64,000 nt of DNA, from the NCBI GenBank assembly GCA_023014365.1, contig JAEBUN010000001.1:1798001-1862000 (forward strand). Reading direction: 5' to 3'. Source of the stretch: Lepiota brunneoincarnata (taxonomy: Eukaryota; Basidiomycota; Agaricomycetes; Agaricales; Agaricaceae). The notes under the pieces are model-generated. The model saw only the letters and a list, made by a program, of their open reading frames with translations. It searched no databases and had not been told where the DNA came from. The position numbers and the translations under genes are program-made. Of the stretch, positions 1 to 11,799 are shown piece after piece; the first letter of the stretch is position 1; each line of letters starts with the position of its first letter.

Positions 1-194
1 GGGTCGGCCCTACGATTGCGCTCAGGTTCAGGATGGTCCCTCTCACGACCGCAGTCGCAATCGGGTTCTTCAGAGTCGCTGCGGCATCCGTGACTCGGGC
101 TTCTTGAACTGCGGGGGCTTGGGGTTTCCCATGGTGGAGGGGCGGGACCAGGGGACGAGATGTTCATGCCTCCAGGAGTCGGACTCGGGGGCAT
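1..194 (-). CDS. Possible N-terminal exon of a gene running off the left edge
   Basis: On the minus strand an ATG at 194 opens a frame that stays open to the window edge (about 64 codons). It begins with a proline/serine/glycine-rich stretch (MPPSPTPGGM, then PGPAPPPWETPSP) and continues into a charged Arg/Asp/Glu/Cys-rich part (CRSDSEEPDCDCGRERD). The composition fits a low-complexity N-terminus, and the DNA upstream (200-1100) has no competing long frame. No domain is visible and I do not recognise the protein. The frame is also open a few codons upstream of the ATG, so it could instead be an internal exon. Low confidence because it is short and biased in composition. Confidence 0.3.
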   Translation of the reverse strand, partial: MPPSPTPGGMNISSPGPAPPPWETPSPRSSRSPSHGCRSDSEEPDCDCGRERDHPEPERNRRAD

Positions 195-1351
195 GGGAGA
201 CGGATCATGCCACCGCTTGAACAGGGGTCAGCGACTGATGTTCAGGGCCATAAACTATAGGGGTGAACGTACTCTAAACTGAAAATTTTGGGCGCTGGGT
301 GATATCACGGTGATTTCTTGGGCGGTTGAAGCATTGTGGAGTGCCTTGGCACCAGGACTGGCAAAAGAGACGCTACCAACAAGCACGTTGTGAACCACGG
401 TTCTATGGCGACGGCCTGGGTGAGCTGCCATTGGTAACAAGAGTCTAGAACGCAAACCTTGACTGTCAGGAGAGAGAGAGGGGGCATCAAGCGCTTAGTA
501 GGAGTGGATTTACGATATTTGGAAGGAGGATGCTTACGATCCCGCAGAGAATATAGCCTTTGTAAGGGTCTTTATGTCTCATTCGGAGGTAGACAAGAAC
601 CGCGGCTTTGTCCGCCTGGATGGTATCACTAGAGCGGAAACGAGATTCGGAAAAAGACGTGGTTGAAAATTAAGGGTCATACTAGTGCAGCTGTCGCACG
701 CGCGGAAATTCGTCTGGGTGGACGAGTTCTAGAGAGGGGCGACCGACGAGCTCTTGAGGTTCAAAGCCTGGGGGAGATAATCAGCGGGGAAAATGCGGGA
801 AATTGAATAGATACGAGCCAAGGAGATCAGTGACGGAATCAGTCATAAATATCCACCTTGCCTGTATGAACGAAAAAATAAACTTAGGAAAGACTGGTGG
901 GCGGAAGCAGAGAGACGAAATACCTCCTGGGAAAAATCGACGATGCCGACTGGAGGACGAGAGGTCAGACGGGGAGGGAGTAGGAGAGGAGGAAACAATT
1001 ATACTGACTGAAAGAGACACAGGGGGTAGTGCTATCCATCTGGAAGAAGATTTGGATGGATGTGAGAAAGTGAGGAGGGTTTAAATTGGGCCGTGGGCGT
1101 CTATTGTGAGAAGACAAGGAAAGAAAGGGTGGAGAGCGGGGAGGTCAGTGGGATGACGGCAGCATAGCTTGGGTTTATTAAGGTAGGGCGAGTGTTGCTG
1201 AATGCGCTTGGATGGACGCGTGTGTGTGGATGTGTGGCCGCTGGATCTCAATTCCCACGGTCCTGCCAATAATCTCTTGCGGATCTGACTGGCTCTTACG
1301 ACATCGCAACATTCGATCTCATCTCATCTTGCCTGCTTCCCCCCACCTACT
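195..1351. other. Intergenic region, no gene recognised
   Basis: About 1.15 kb between the left-edge partial gene and TRM61. It holds a short GA repeat near 470-482 and purine-rich tracts near 900-1080, which create one unconvincing plus-strand frame (803-1084) with no recognisable domain. A plus-strand ATG at 1212 is in frame with TRM61 exon 2 and is discussed with that gene. Otherwise it probably holds the promoters of the flanking genes. Confidence 0.5.
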
Positions 1352-2962
1352 ATGTGGTCTTCTACCCGGGATATCGCTGCTGGCGACACCCGTCATTGTC
1401 TGGATGGTTCGTTTCCACTTTCTACCTCACGGGCGCTATTCCTCACGTGTTCTAAAGACCAGGGACAACATCCAGTCTCTCGTCGTCACTCCCGGCGAGC
1501 TTTTCAACAGTAAATATGGCAACTATCGCCACTCTGACTTTGTCGGCGTGCCCTACGGCTCCAAGTTCGCCTCTCGCACAGGCAAGGGCTTTGTCTATCT
1601 CCTCCGTCCCACCCCCGAGCTCTGGACCCTCGCCCTGCCGCATCGCACCCAGATCCTCTATCTCGCCGACATAGCCTTCATCGTTTCTCGCCTCAACATC
1701 AAGCGCGGCAGCAAGGTCATTGAGGCTGGTCCGTTTCATCCTTGCCACAGTCCTCAAACCCGCAGTAACACACCACACAGGCACTGGATCTGCGTCATTC
1801 TCACATTCAGTTGCGAGGACCATTGGCGAGTCGGGTCACCTCTGGTCATATGAGTTCCACGAGGCAAGAGCAAACAAGGCAAGGTGAGTTATTCGCGCCT
1901 TCTCCCGTTTGTCACCCGACTCTTAACGCGCACCCGGCTCCTTGCTCAACCTTTGTGTCAGAGAGGAATTCGCGCGGCATGGCATAACGGATTTTGTCAC
2001 GCTCACGCACCGCAACGTATGCAAAGATGGTTTCACTGTCGAAAACACCGTGGATTCTGGTGCGTAACCGTAGCTTGATCCCATCATTCAGTAACTCCTT
2101 TTCATTCTCCCTCTTCAGTATTTCTCGATCTCCCTGCTCCATGGGATGCTGTCGACCATGCAAAAAAGGCGCTACGGGTGCGAATTTTGCGCATATAGTT
2201 GCGGAAGAGATCTGTCTCATCACCTTGCGTCACAGAAAGACCGAATCACTCGAATATGCTGCTTCAGCCCATGCATGGAGCAGGTCTTACGAACCGTAGC
2301 TGCGCTAAACGAGGCAGGCTTTACAGGTAAATACGCCTTCCAACGGCCTTTGCGTGCCAAGTAGCTAGCTAAACTATTGCTTGAACCCAGAAATAGCTAT
2401 GTATGAAACCCTCCTCCGCCCCCATGAGGTTTCCCATGTCCCCCAATTGCAACCCATCGGGAAAGTGTCCGAAAAACTCAAAGAAGCAGAAAAACGCCGA
2501 GAAGAAAAGCGACTTCGTCAGATTGCCAACAACAAGACCCGGTTGGCTACCGAGTCTAACAGCACTGTGCCTCCGACAAAACGCAAGCGCTTGGAGAACG
2601 ATAGTATGGAACAGACTAACGAGGACATTGCATACGATCTCCCTGAAGCATCACCCGAACAAAAACGTACCAAGATAGACGAAGGAGGTACGACTACAGC
2701 ACCTGAAGATGGTGATATGATCGAAGCGGAAGAAATTGAGAGTGGGATGTTGGCTGAATCTTGCTCGACCACCACAGCCTCCAGCCCCACGTCTAGCATA
2801 AACCCACGCATCAGTGTTTCGAATATTCTCCCGGAGGTTCGGGGTCATACATCCTACCTCACCTTCGCTATCCTTGTTCCCATTTCAGTTATTGGTATCC
2901 CTTCTGCTGAAGGCGTATCTGCACCTGCGACAACATCAACGCCTGCGATACTTCCATCATAG
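1352..2962 (+). CDS. TRM61: tRNA (adenine(58)-N1)-methyltransferase catalytic subunit TRM61
   Basis: Catalytic subunit of the Trm6/Trm61 complex that makes m1A58 in tRNA using S-adenosylmethionine, normally in the nucleus. Seven exons: 1352-1406, 1458-1728, 1781-1883, 1962-2059, 2119-2177, 2236-2326, 2391-2962. Family landmarks are the [18 protein letters not shown] block, the SAM-binding [16 protein letters not shown] loop rejoined across an intron, [19 protein letters not shown] and a C-terminal [11 protein letters not shown] charged Lys/Glu-rich insert precedes the C-terminus. The expected N-terminus ([13 protein letters not shown], then VIVWM) starts at 1352, but exon 1 carries one base too many (GAC ACC C GTC near 1388), so ATG 1352 is out of frame with exon 2. 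An in-frame ATG at 1212 would give an uninterrupted but unfamiliar N-terminus. The family call is firm; the start is uncertain. Confidence 0.93.
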
Positions 2963-3140
2963 TCAGAAGCAGATAAGAGTGACATAGTTGCTTGACATTA
3001 TGTGTACTAATTGTCATAATACTAGATGCATACCGGTACTTTATCTAAGTAGTCGTGTTGATTGGACGGGGCATAGTGGGGAATAATCCGAGGAGGTGGC
3101 GAGACAGACGATCAACACCACTGTTCTGATCACGTCAAGA

Positions 3141-6100
3141 CTATCTAGAGATGGCCTCTCGATATGTGGCTTCCAGCCGCTTCTCCTCTTCGATCTGGGC
3201 TGCTCCTTTTGATCTCCGTGGACGTAACGTCCTCGTGGGTGTAGAGACACTGCTAGTAGCTATTGTGGCATTATTGGAGGTGGGGGGGTTGTCCACAGCC
3301 ACCCTTGCCCGTGTCCTCTTCTTGGACAAGGCCGTTTTTGGTACACCATACCCACCTTTGTCGCCATCGTCCAAATCAGAGTCCTCCGACTCGTTCCTCC
3401 GTGCCCGTTTTCGCCCGACACGAGTACTGCGCCGTTTCGAAGTCTTACGAATCTTATTCGCCGAAGCCGGTGAAGGTACGGGCAAGGTCTGTTTATCTGG
3501 CCAGACCCTGGCTTTCCCCGACAGGTCGAGCTTGAGCGTCTTATCCTTCTTTTTGCCAGGGGACACGGTGATTGACACGGGTTCGGGTCGTTCACTGGTG
3601 CCAGTCCCAGCGCCGGGCTCGGACTCGTCGGCATCAACATCAGAGTTCTCCCCATGTCCATTTCCGCCACCGTCACTATCACCACCTTCGTCTCCAGGTT
3701 GTTCGGAATGTTGCCACCGTACTGAGTGGGATTGCTCGAATGGGGACGAACCGTGTTGCCGTTCCCGTTGGCGGACTGCTGCATCCTCCGCGAGTTGCGC
3801 CATCGTCTTTGGTACGAAGTCATCACTGGGGCCACCACTGTTTGCTCTTTTATCCGAATCTATCTCGATGTCCACCTCGTCCAGATCGTACGTGATGAAA
3901 TCCGGGGCGTCGCTTGTTGCTGTTTCCTCTAGTTCCATCTCTCGAGCTAATATATCATCATCCAAACTGGTGCCTAAAACCACCCGCCGGCGCCCAGAAT
4001 CAGAACTGGGCATCACGGGTCCATTAGGCATATGCTGGTATTTGGGTAGATGGAAAGGCTCGACTACATCTTCGGCTCCGACGAGAAATCCGCCACCGTG
4101 GCCCTGTTCGGGAGTTTCCTGAATTGCAGAACGGAGCATCATGTTAGAAAGAATCATCTAGATTTCGAAGCTGGTTAATCACGATACCTCTGGTGCGCAC
4201 TTTTCGGCTTCTGCACGGGGATCCTCTGCTTCCTCCTTGCCCTTGCCCTTGTCTTTATTCTCGTCTACATGTAACCGATCAGGCTTTGTACCATATTGTT
4301 CTTGTAAGCGTTGCCGTATCCGGAGCCCCTGAATTAATCGTGACCATTGTTTGATCACTCGTTCCTCACGCTTCGCGCGGGCTTTCTCCTCGGCGACTCG
4401 CTCTGATTCCCAATAGGCCTACATGAAAGGGAATGAGGCAAGATGCCGCAGTCAGATTGGCAGAAAAGGACAAAATGATGCTTCAAAGAACGCACCTCCA
4501 ATAGTGCCACTTCATTCTCTTTTGCAACCACGACACCCTCTATAACCGGGAATGCCCGCTGCTTTTTAAACTCGAAGCCAGTCTGCGAGCACAATACAAT
4601 TGGAATACGAGGAAATGAGCAGGCAAGGAGAATAAGCACGGTTATGAGATGCAAGAGTGTATTGGACAATTACGCACAACAGCCTCAGCGAAATCGAACC
4701 CTAGTCTCCTCGCTACCTTCGCAACACCTTTATCTGTCATTGATTAACGTTCCGTGCATCAGCGTGGGTAGAAGAATTCGTGCCATTATGAAGCTTTCTC
4801 GCCACTGTCGGTAAAGATTAAACTCACAGGGAATATGTGCTGCACCACGAGGCAGCATCGAAGGGACGTAGAGATCGATGTTGCCAAAATTATTTTTAGG
4901 CACGACTCCCTGAAGTTAACTAAATAATTATGCCGAAAGATAATGTGCTGCAGACTCACATCGACGACTGGGTCGGGTACATAAGGTTTGGTTTGCAACC
5001 GGGCATAGAGACCTTGCGTGACTTCGCCCATAGGCCCACCCCCTCCGCTGGCGCCGGCTTCTTTAAGCACTTCGAGTTCCCGCAACTTGTTTACAGTCCC
5101 TGCACGGACTTTGACCATTTTCAGGGGCTGCTCGCCTGTTTTAACGGTTCGACCTTCGCTCCGCATCCAATTCTCGGCGGTTTTGAGTGATACCACTGCA
5201 GATCTAGGATAAACAGATTCTCCGCGGAATTTTCCCAGTTCCGGTGTAGCTGGTGGTGACGGATGAATAGTCTCGTTTTGTTTGAGATGCCGTGTCAGAA
5301 TGTATCTTCAGTGATGTAAATCCAACCGTGTTTAAGGTAAATCAAGAAGTCACGTACATAGGGTGGTCCTTGAAACCTCCTATAGTTGTTGGCATACCCT
5401 CAAGCATCTGTGCTGTTTCAAGTTCGTCATCTTCAACATCATCTCTATGCTGCAAGATATGAGATGCGTTTGGGAACGAAAGTCGGGCTTTTTGCTTACC
5501 AGCCGATAGGGTCTTTGAACGATATTTAACACAGAATTCCACCAAGCTAATCTGCCTCTGCCACCATTTCCCATGTTTGCCGCACCACTACCTCCTTGGA
5601 CCTTTGCGACCTTGGCCCCGAACTCCCGGGCGTAGCGTCTGGTAACATCCCTAGCGTAACCGTCTTCTTCAAAGGCCAGAACATAGACCAGCCTATTCTC
5701 TTCTTTAAAAGGACTTCTTGACGGTTTCTTGGTTGGTACCGGGGAGTTAAACCTGGAGAATTGTGCAACTGCGGCACTTGGAGTGGGGTTGTTTATTGGG
5801 GCTGGATCAAAGATCTTGCGTTTGTTGACGATGTTGCGAACTGGATCCACAGGAAGCCATCGACCATCAGGCCTTGAAAATACTTCCGCCCAAAAGACCG
5901 GTGGAGTAGTTGTCGGGTCTGGGGGGACTACGCGAGGGGTGAAATCGATCAACATCAACATCAGAAATCACCGACATACGAAGGCTGGCTTCTAGGGTTG
6001 AGGGAGAAGCGCTCCCCAATACCCGCCCTTTTGGTCGAGGCTTTCTTAGCTTCACTATCGGTCTTGCATTCTCTTTTTCTTTCCCTTTGTCCATTATAGA

Positions 6101-7115
6101 GCCGTCATCAAGGCGTCGACCGCCTCCCGGAAAGTTTGTTTCTTGAGCCTTCCCCTTGAGGTCCGGAGTTGAACTTGAGGTCGAAGGAATTACCTCTTCC
6201 ATATTATCGTCACGCTCACTCTCGCCATGTTCAGAAGCTTGCGAGGTGTTGTCTGTACTTGTGGCCTTGCCTTTTCCTTTTCGCTTCTTCTCGTATCTAG
6301 GCTTGGGTTTGCCGACGCCTGTTTGCCAGGGAACACTTTGGATGCTTACGACCAGACGAGCAGGTATCGCCAAAGCACGGCATAATGTAGTAAAAAGTTG
6401 ACTGCTGGTATCTCTTGATCCGCTCGCCATGAGGGCATGCTTCATTAAACTTTTGGGACTCCGTACGAATTCTCCGTCCTCATCCAGGATATCCTGAAGA
6501 AGTTCTAAGTCCATTTCAGCATTCATAGAATCATTATCGTTCGCAAGAAGTCGATATCGCTCTAGGATTCTTTCAACATCGTGAAAAGTACGATTGCGGA
6601 TATGACCCTCCGGTACTATCTCGAACGAATTTGACCACCAATCGGTTAAATCCCGAATGGCGTTTTCAAAAATTCGACCTCGCTGGTTTTGATCAGGTAT
6701 TCGTGACTTGTGTATCATCGCGAACGCATTTTGAAGTTTGAGGGGACACATAGAGAGGAGGCGAGCCTGGACTCTCGTGAGGAGATGTGCATAGAGCCAG
6801 AGGCTAAACGTACATGAAGTAATTCGTCATTCAGCCACTTGTTCCGGAACCAAGCATTAGTGAGCAAGGAAACGGTGTGCATCTTGTGACAATCGATCCG
6901 AAGGAGGCGTTCTGCATGAGATATGCCTTTTTTCCTGGAACAAATTCAATGAATGACGGAATAAACTGTCAGGGGACACACTTCTTCTTTGTCTCCCCCT
7001 TTGACTGCGTCCGAAGTACAATCTCTATCGTCTGGGGATGCATTTCGGGCACCTCAACTTCTTCCCAGTCGTATTCATCTTCACTATCACTATTGAATGC
7101 AGTGGGGTTGCTCAT
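3141..7115 (-). CDS. RAD4: DNA repair protein RAD4 / XPC homologue
   Basis: Damage-recognition factor of global-genome nucleotide excision repair, nuclear, partner of Rad23. Eleven exons join exactly in frame to 1,113 aa: 7115-6982, 6934-6814, 6766-5980, 5927-5500, 5449-5358, 5305-4960, 4909-4828, 4733-4678, 4582-4496, 4418-4188, 4118-3141. An acidic N-terminus (DEYDWEEVEVPEMHP) is followed by the transglutaminase-like fold (SLMKHALMASGSRDTSSQL, IPARLVVSIQSVPW, then PPVFWAEVFSRPDGRWLPVD) and the beta-hairpin DNA-binding domains (EGMPTTIGGFKDHP, VVSLKTAENWMR, YVPSMLPRGAAHIP, GFEFKKQRAFPVIEGVVVA). The last exon encodes a long, low-complexity acidic/Ser-rich tail (about 300 aa) with nuclear-localisation-like basic clusters. 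A 323-aa plus-strand frame over that tail is its shadow. Confidence 0.96.
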
Positions 7116-7286
7116 GGAAAGAGATTAAAAGGTCGAACGGCTATGACGCCAAGGGATGCGTGGATGACAAATGACTCGCGAGTCGCTTCCGATCACGGTC
7201 ACAAAACACATGATATTGTGACAGCGTGGCTGCACTTGGCGACAGACAGGTTCACTCAATTCAGTCTCCCTTGCCGGTGAGCAATA

Positions 7287-7311
7287 CAGTGATCGACTGT
7301 CACTTGGGACA
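7287..7311 (+). repeat. Left terminal inverted repeat of the TA-flanked element
   Basis: 25 bp starting CAGTGATCGACTGTCACTTG. It matches the reverse complement of 8176-8200 at 24 of 25 positions and is preceded by TA. Confidence 0.9.
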
Positions 7312-7730
7312 ATCAACGATTGTACCTCAGCCCCTAAAGTAAATACCTCAGGAAAATCATCAAAAATGTAACCTACCTGTATCTATATGAATCCCAAAAT
7401 TTGTGAGGATTGAAGGCGAGATGAATGAGGAAGATATGACTTTTTCCTCAAAACTACTCAAAATGGGCCCAAACAACTTTCAGAGTCAGATCAAATGTCA
7501 TTTAAGTCCGAGAAAATGCTTATTTTGACCCAATTTTTGGCTAAAACTGTAGGTATGCATTCAGGTTATTCATAAGTGAAATTTGGCATGCCTGGGTGCT
7601 CAGAGTGCAGTGCTAGCTGACTTTTTTGAGAGTGTGACATTCAGCTTAGGTAGAGGCATGCTCATAAAATCAAAAATCTGTATTCCCTTCCAACCTCTCT
7701 TTTGTGGCCATAATCTGACACATATATTTC

Positions 7731-7868
7731 ATGATTGCTCAAGCCAAGTCTATTGCTCAAAAAAAGCAGAAAGAGCAAGCAGAACTCAACCAGAAGCTTG
7801 ATGCTGCTGCATGCCAGAGCCTCAGGGACTTCATTCTTCACTGGCAAAAATTAAGTAAAGTGGCATAA
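7731..7868 (+). pseudogene. Possible transposase C-terminal tail remnant
   Basis: A 45-codon frame (MIAQAKSIAQKKQKEQAEL onward, then LRDFILHWQKLSKVA, stop) inside the TA-flanked element. It is rich in Lys, Gln and Ala and looks like a charged helix. Pogo/Fot1-type transposases often end in such a tail, but there is no catalytic motif and no upstream open frame, so the assignment rests on position and composition only. Confidence 0.3.
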
Positions 7869-8175
7869 ATGTGCTACTAGAGCCGAAATTCAGGCTTTAG
7901 TGGAGCAGGAGACGGGGATTGGTGAAGGAGAGGCTGGTGGGGATGTCAAGGAGGCCGACTAATAACTGAGTGTCACACCTTGGTCACACTGTCCCAAATG
8001 ATGGTTTTTGACAATTTTGAGCGTCAAACTTTCAAAAAAACATACCAATAGTTGTCGTATCAGGATTTATTTTAATGAGCTTCCATGTTATATAGAACAC
8101 TATTTACTATACATCTGCATATTTATATGGTAGCATGGGGCCAACAGCAAGCAGAAAAAAATAATCTCAATGTGA

Positions 8176-8200
8176 TGTCCCAAGTGACGGTCGATCACTG
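8176..8200 (-). repeat. Right terminal inverted repeat of the TA-flanked element
   Basis: 25 bp ending GGTCGATCACTG and followed by TA. Read on the minus strand it is the partner of the left repeat, with a single mismatch (CGACC against CGACT). Confidence 0.9.
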
Positions 8201-8276
8201 TACGTTTATGGTTATGATACATGCATTTATGGTAAAATATCAGAGAAATTCAATAACGCACATTTACGTGTGGATC

Positions 8277-11200
8277 TCACGACGAAATATCCTCTTTGGT
8301 TGAGGCCAGCCACTTTTGTACCCTCGCAACGCTTGCGACCCCGAACGGCTCTAACAGTCGTAGCCTCGACTGCTTCCAAAAAACACTCCTGAGACCACAC
8401 TGCAGCAGTCGAAGAGCAATCCCCAACAACACCATGCTTGGGATAATCATGAATTTATTTCCGACTACGGTCACTTGTGCCACAGTCCTGTCCATCGTGG
8501 CGTTGACGGAACCCGTAAAGGTGAACAGGGTCTGCGATGACGATGATAGATCCATACGGGGGTCGTATCCAGACATAAAAGCCTTGGTTGCAGAAGATAA
8601 ATACTTGTTCATTTTTGCTTCAATCTCGAATAAGGGCACGGAAGCGACGCGTCGAGGGGTACTTGAGTCGAGCGCCGCTGCGAAATCGTCGAAGAATAAT
8701 TGCCCCGCAAGAAGCCCAATTCCAACGGCGCCAGGAGAAGGATTCCCTCCGGCGAATAACGGTGGTCTCAAGGCATAGAGGAGGGATGACGCGAACATAT
8801 TCCCTATGTAATTCGGAGACGCATCGCTACGGGAGTTTTTGACATCCTTAACGTCAAGGCAACTCATGTTCTTGAAACGCAGATAATCGTCCGTAAGTGA
8901 AATCCGACCGCAATCGGGTGTGTATGCGAGATGCAATGAGTCCGGAGAGGCTTCAAAATTGAATTCACTCGGATCGCACGCCAACAGAGCAACGGTTCCA
9001 TTCCAGAGGGCATTATTTTCGGTGTGGGTCGGAAGCCCTGTCAAGTCCAGGGCACAATCAATGGATTGCTGAGGATTTGAGCTATCGCATCCAGCTAATA
9101 AGATCCCAGAGTGGCCATAGGCGTTTCGGGTGAGGTTGGTGAATTTGACGGGCACTATCCCTGTTGGAAAAGTATTGATATCCCTCTCACACCTAATCAT
9201 GGACGAACACACCTGAGGTGAGCGGTTTCCCTATATCTGACTGCATTTCAATCTCTTTGGAGACAGGGTTTTCCCAACGACACCTGAAGTTGAACCAATT
9301 GACAACACTCAAATATTTCAAGGTCGCTTGTTCATGGATCGCTCTGCCATCTTCGCCATATGGCCAAGAGAAGAACCAGTTGGGAGGCATGTCATATCCC
9401 CAAGTAAACCCTTCTAGCTGCTCCAGCTGGGTAATGACTGCTATGCGGTCCAAAATAGCAGCCTCCTCCCTGGTCAACGAAGTTTCGAGGGACGTGAGGA
9501 AATTAGAGGCGATAGGGTTTCCATTCTGAATGCGTTGGAAATGTCCCACGACCGCTGTCGTTGAAAGGGAAAAACAGCCAGTACCCGTGGCAGAGAGCAA
9601 CATCAGAACCGCGGATGCAGCGAGAGCGTATCTGAACATGCCACTGACTCCTTGGCCGCGTGTAAATGCATAGCGAACGCGATCGAAGAGTCCAGAAGCC
9701 AATGTGGATACCTGATCTGTTTGGCCGGGCTCCAAGGTGCGTGTCCTCTCAGCCTGAACTGCCCATTCCAGACTGAATATAGTGAACAGGATATCGTTCA
9801 ACAACGCAATAGAAAAAGTTTGCCAAGCAGTGAAGGCGACGATGAACCCCCCCTTGAGCTCGGCAAAAAAGTTGTTCAACGGAACTGGAGAAGCTTCGGA
9901 TAAATTGAAGGGGTGTACACAGCAGGCAATTGCCACACCGTAATAAGCGAGTTGTAACACAGCGAACATGACCACACGCGCGACGATATATCTCCGAGGC
10001 CAGTACCAGAGCTTATCAGGAACCGGTAGGTAGGGTGAATCCTCTGTAGGATCACCACGAGCAAGCGGGTGGTAGTCACCCATAATGATAGGGAGAGGTT
10101 TGTCTCTAGAGGATTTTTCGGGGTCGTTTAGGAGGGGAGTCGGGATCGAGCCATGGGTAAGAATTCTCAATACAACCTGGAGGTTGAGAGGGAGGCGAGA
10201 TCGATGTCGAGAACCCAGAAACATCAACAACCCCAGGAAAATGAGAGCGCAAAGGAGCCCGATGGTGGCATAAATAAAGGATCGACTACCAACCAACAAG
10301 ATGGTTGGCCTCACGATAGTTGCTGGCACAGTGACAGTTTCAAATCCAGCAAACTTGCCAGATCCCTGGCCAGCGGGTTTCATGAGGAATGCTTTGGACG
10401 CAGAAGTCATAGCTGCGTCCATATTCCTCTGAATCGTATCAGTGTCTAGAATGTCCACTGCGAAATTGAATCGACTGGTCCATGTTCGGATGTCATCACC
10501 ATGGGTATCAACAAAAACCCGCGCTGCCAGCGCGCTCATCGGGTTAGGTCTCCCTGGACTTTCCGACAAAGGACTAAGAGCACCTAGTAATGCCGCAGAG
10601 AATATCAGTTTGGCTGTTTGGTCAGGAAGGTTATTCTGGGTCGCCAAAACACCACCATGATCAGGAGGAGATATTGTGAGGGTGGTTGCAGATGCCACTA
10701 TTTGTGCGGTTGTCATATTGTATATCGGGTCACAGGTGAGGAGGCTTATAGTGAAGTTGGGTGGCATGGGCGCTTTGATCCTCGGTTGTGAAGGAATTGG
10801 GAGTGTCGCTGAAGGTAACGAATTTAACTTCACCAAACAACCTTCCCTCCAATTCGAGTTGTCACATCCTACGAAGAGATACGCAGAGCGACCATCAAAT
10901 AACCTCGAAGCATTATAGAGCGTGTATACACCTAGAGCTGTATCAGCCCAAAACGAAGTGCCAGAGAGCTAGTAGTGTAGAGGCATACCAACAATAACAT
11001 CATTCGCGTTCCTCGCGTTCCAAACCTTCCACCGCGTTCCATTACTAGTCACGGCAAGACCGTCCGACTCCTGCTGAACTTGTGGCGCATCCCACCGACA
11101 ACGGAAACCAAAGCTGGCAACATCACTAGGATAAATTGTCGTCACATTCGGGTCAACCCTCTCCTTCTCTTGCCTTCCGATCAGCGCCGTGCTCATCACT

Positions 11201-11799
11201 TTCCACCCAACCTCCGTCCCCATTTCCTGTTCAACGCGGGCAATAACCTCCGCCCGCTGAATGGACATCATGACAGGGTCCCTACGGTCCGCCGGGTCAA
11301 ACGTCGTAGGAGTGTACTTCGCCAACCCAACGGCGGTCGAAAATGACCTGGGCGCAACAGCGGTCGTGATAGCGGCAGGACCCATTGTCCTTAGAACTGT
11401 CAACAAAGCCAATGAGCAAAAAGCGGCTTTATACGCAAGACTTGTCGGTTGAGTGAATATGTGCCGAATGTGGATGAAGATGTTCGCGGTGAGTGTGGAG
11501 ACCGTATCACACTCCGGTACAAAGGGATGCCCAAGTAGATAAACGCTCCATTCCTCGCTGAAGACCTGCAGGAGCAAATCGCTGACGAGGAGAGCTGCGA
11601 TAAATTGCCAAGCGACAAATACAACGCCGAATGCGCCGCGCACTTCGGGAGATGTGGACGTTAGATGGACGGGTAAAGGAGTGTGTAGACATGCCAATGC
11701 AAGGGATAAGAAAATGATTTGGAGCACTAAAAACCCCACGATGCGAAGGAAAGATGGTTGGGAGAAATTTTGAATCCGGGAGCTAATTGAGAGCGTCAT
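8277..11799 (-). CDS. Large membrane protein built of two homologous halves
   Basis: Three exons (11799-10989, 10937-9213, 9160-8277) join exactly in frame to 1,139 aa. Each half has paired hydrophobic helices (FLRIVGFLVLQIIFLSLALA and VVMFAVLQLAYYGVAIAC), a second helix around FVAWQ / FTAWQ, a third helix, an FGFRCRW / FNFRCRW motif, an N-glycosylation-rich extracellular-looking stretch, and a closing helix. The two halves align along their whole length and even share an intron at the equivalent place, just after the FRCRW region, which points to an internal tandem duplication. I do not recognise a named family; it resembles uncharacterised fungal multi-pass proteins. The start is uncertain: an upstream ATG at 11882 begins a peptide (YAPLPGQQ) that looks like YHPLARGD at the start of half 2 but is out of frame, so ATG 11799 was chosen. 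Confidence 0.8.

Larger units (their letters stand above)
7287..8200. mobile_element. Tc1/mariner (pogo/Fot1-like) DNA element remnant, 914 bp
   Basis: The ends are 25-bp inverted repeats (7287-7311 and 8176-8200) that differ at one position and begin CAGTGATCGAC at both outer ends. Each is flanked directly by TA (7285-7286 and 8201-8202), the target duplication of Tc1/mariner-superfamily transposons. The interior is AT-rich and contains only short frames, so the copy is non-autonomous or decayed. A Lys/Gln/Glu-rich frame at 7731-7868 resembles the charged C-terminal tail of fungal pogo/Fot1 transposases, but no DDE/D catalytic motif remains. The element lies between the starts of the RAD4 region and the 3' end of the membrane-protein gene. 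The terminal structure is seen directly; the superfamily is inferred from the TA flank and the CAGTG start. Confidence 0.85.

Noticed and set aside
803..1084. 93-codon plus-strand frame
   Set aside because: Purine-rich low-complexity DNA, with no domain, no splice-linked partner and no recognisable similarity.
1452..1823. 123-codon minus-strand frame
   Set aside because: It is the shadow of TRM61 exon 2, which carries clear family motifs on the plus strand.
3151..4122. 323-codon plus-strand open frame
   Set aside because: It lies opposite the RAD4 C-terminal exon, whose 978-nt frame joins ten upstream exons exactly. The plus-strand frame is Ser/Pro-rich with no domain.
8296..8778. 160-codon plus-strand frame
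   Set aside because: It is antisense to the last exon of the two-repeat membrane protein.
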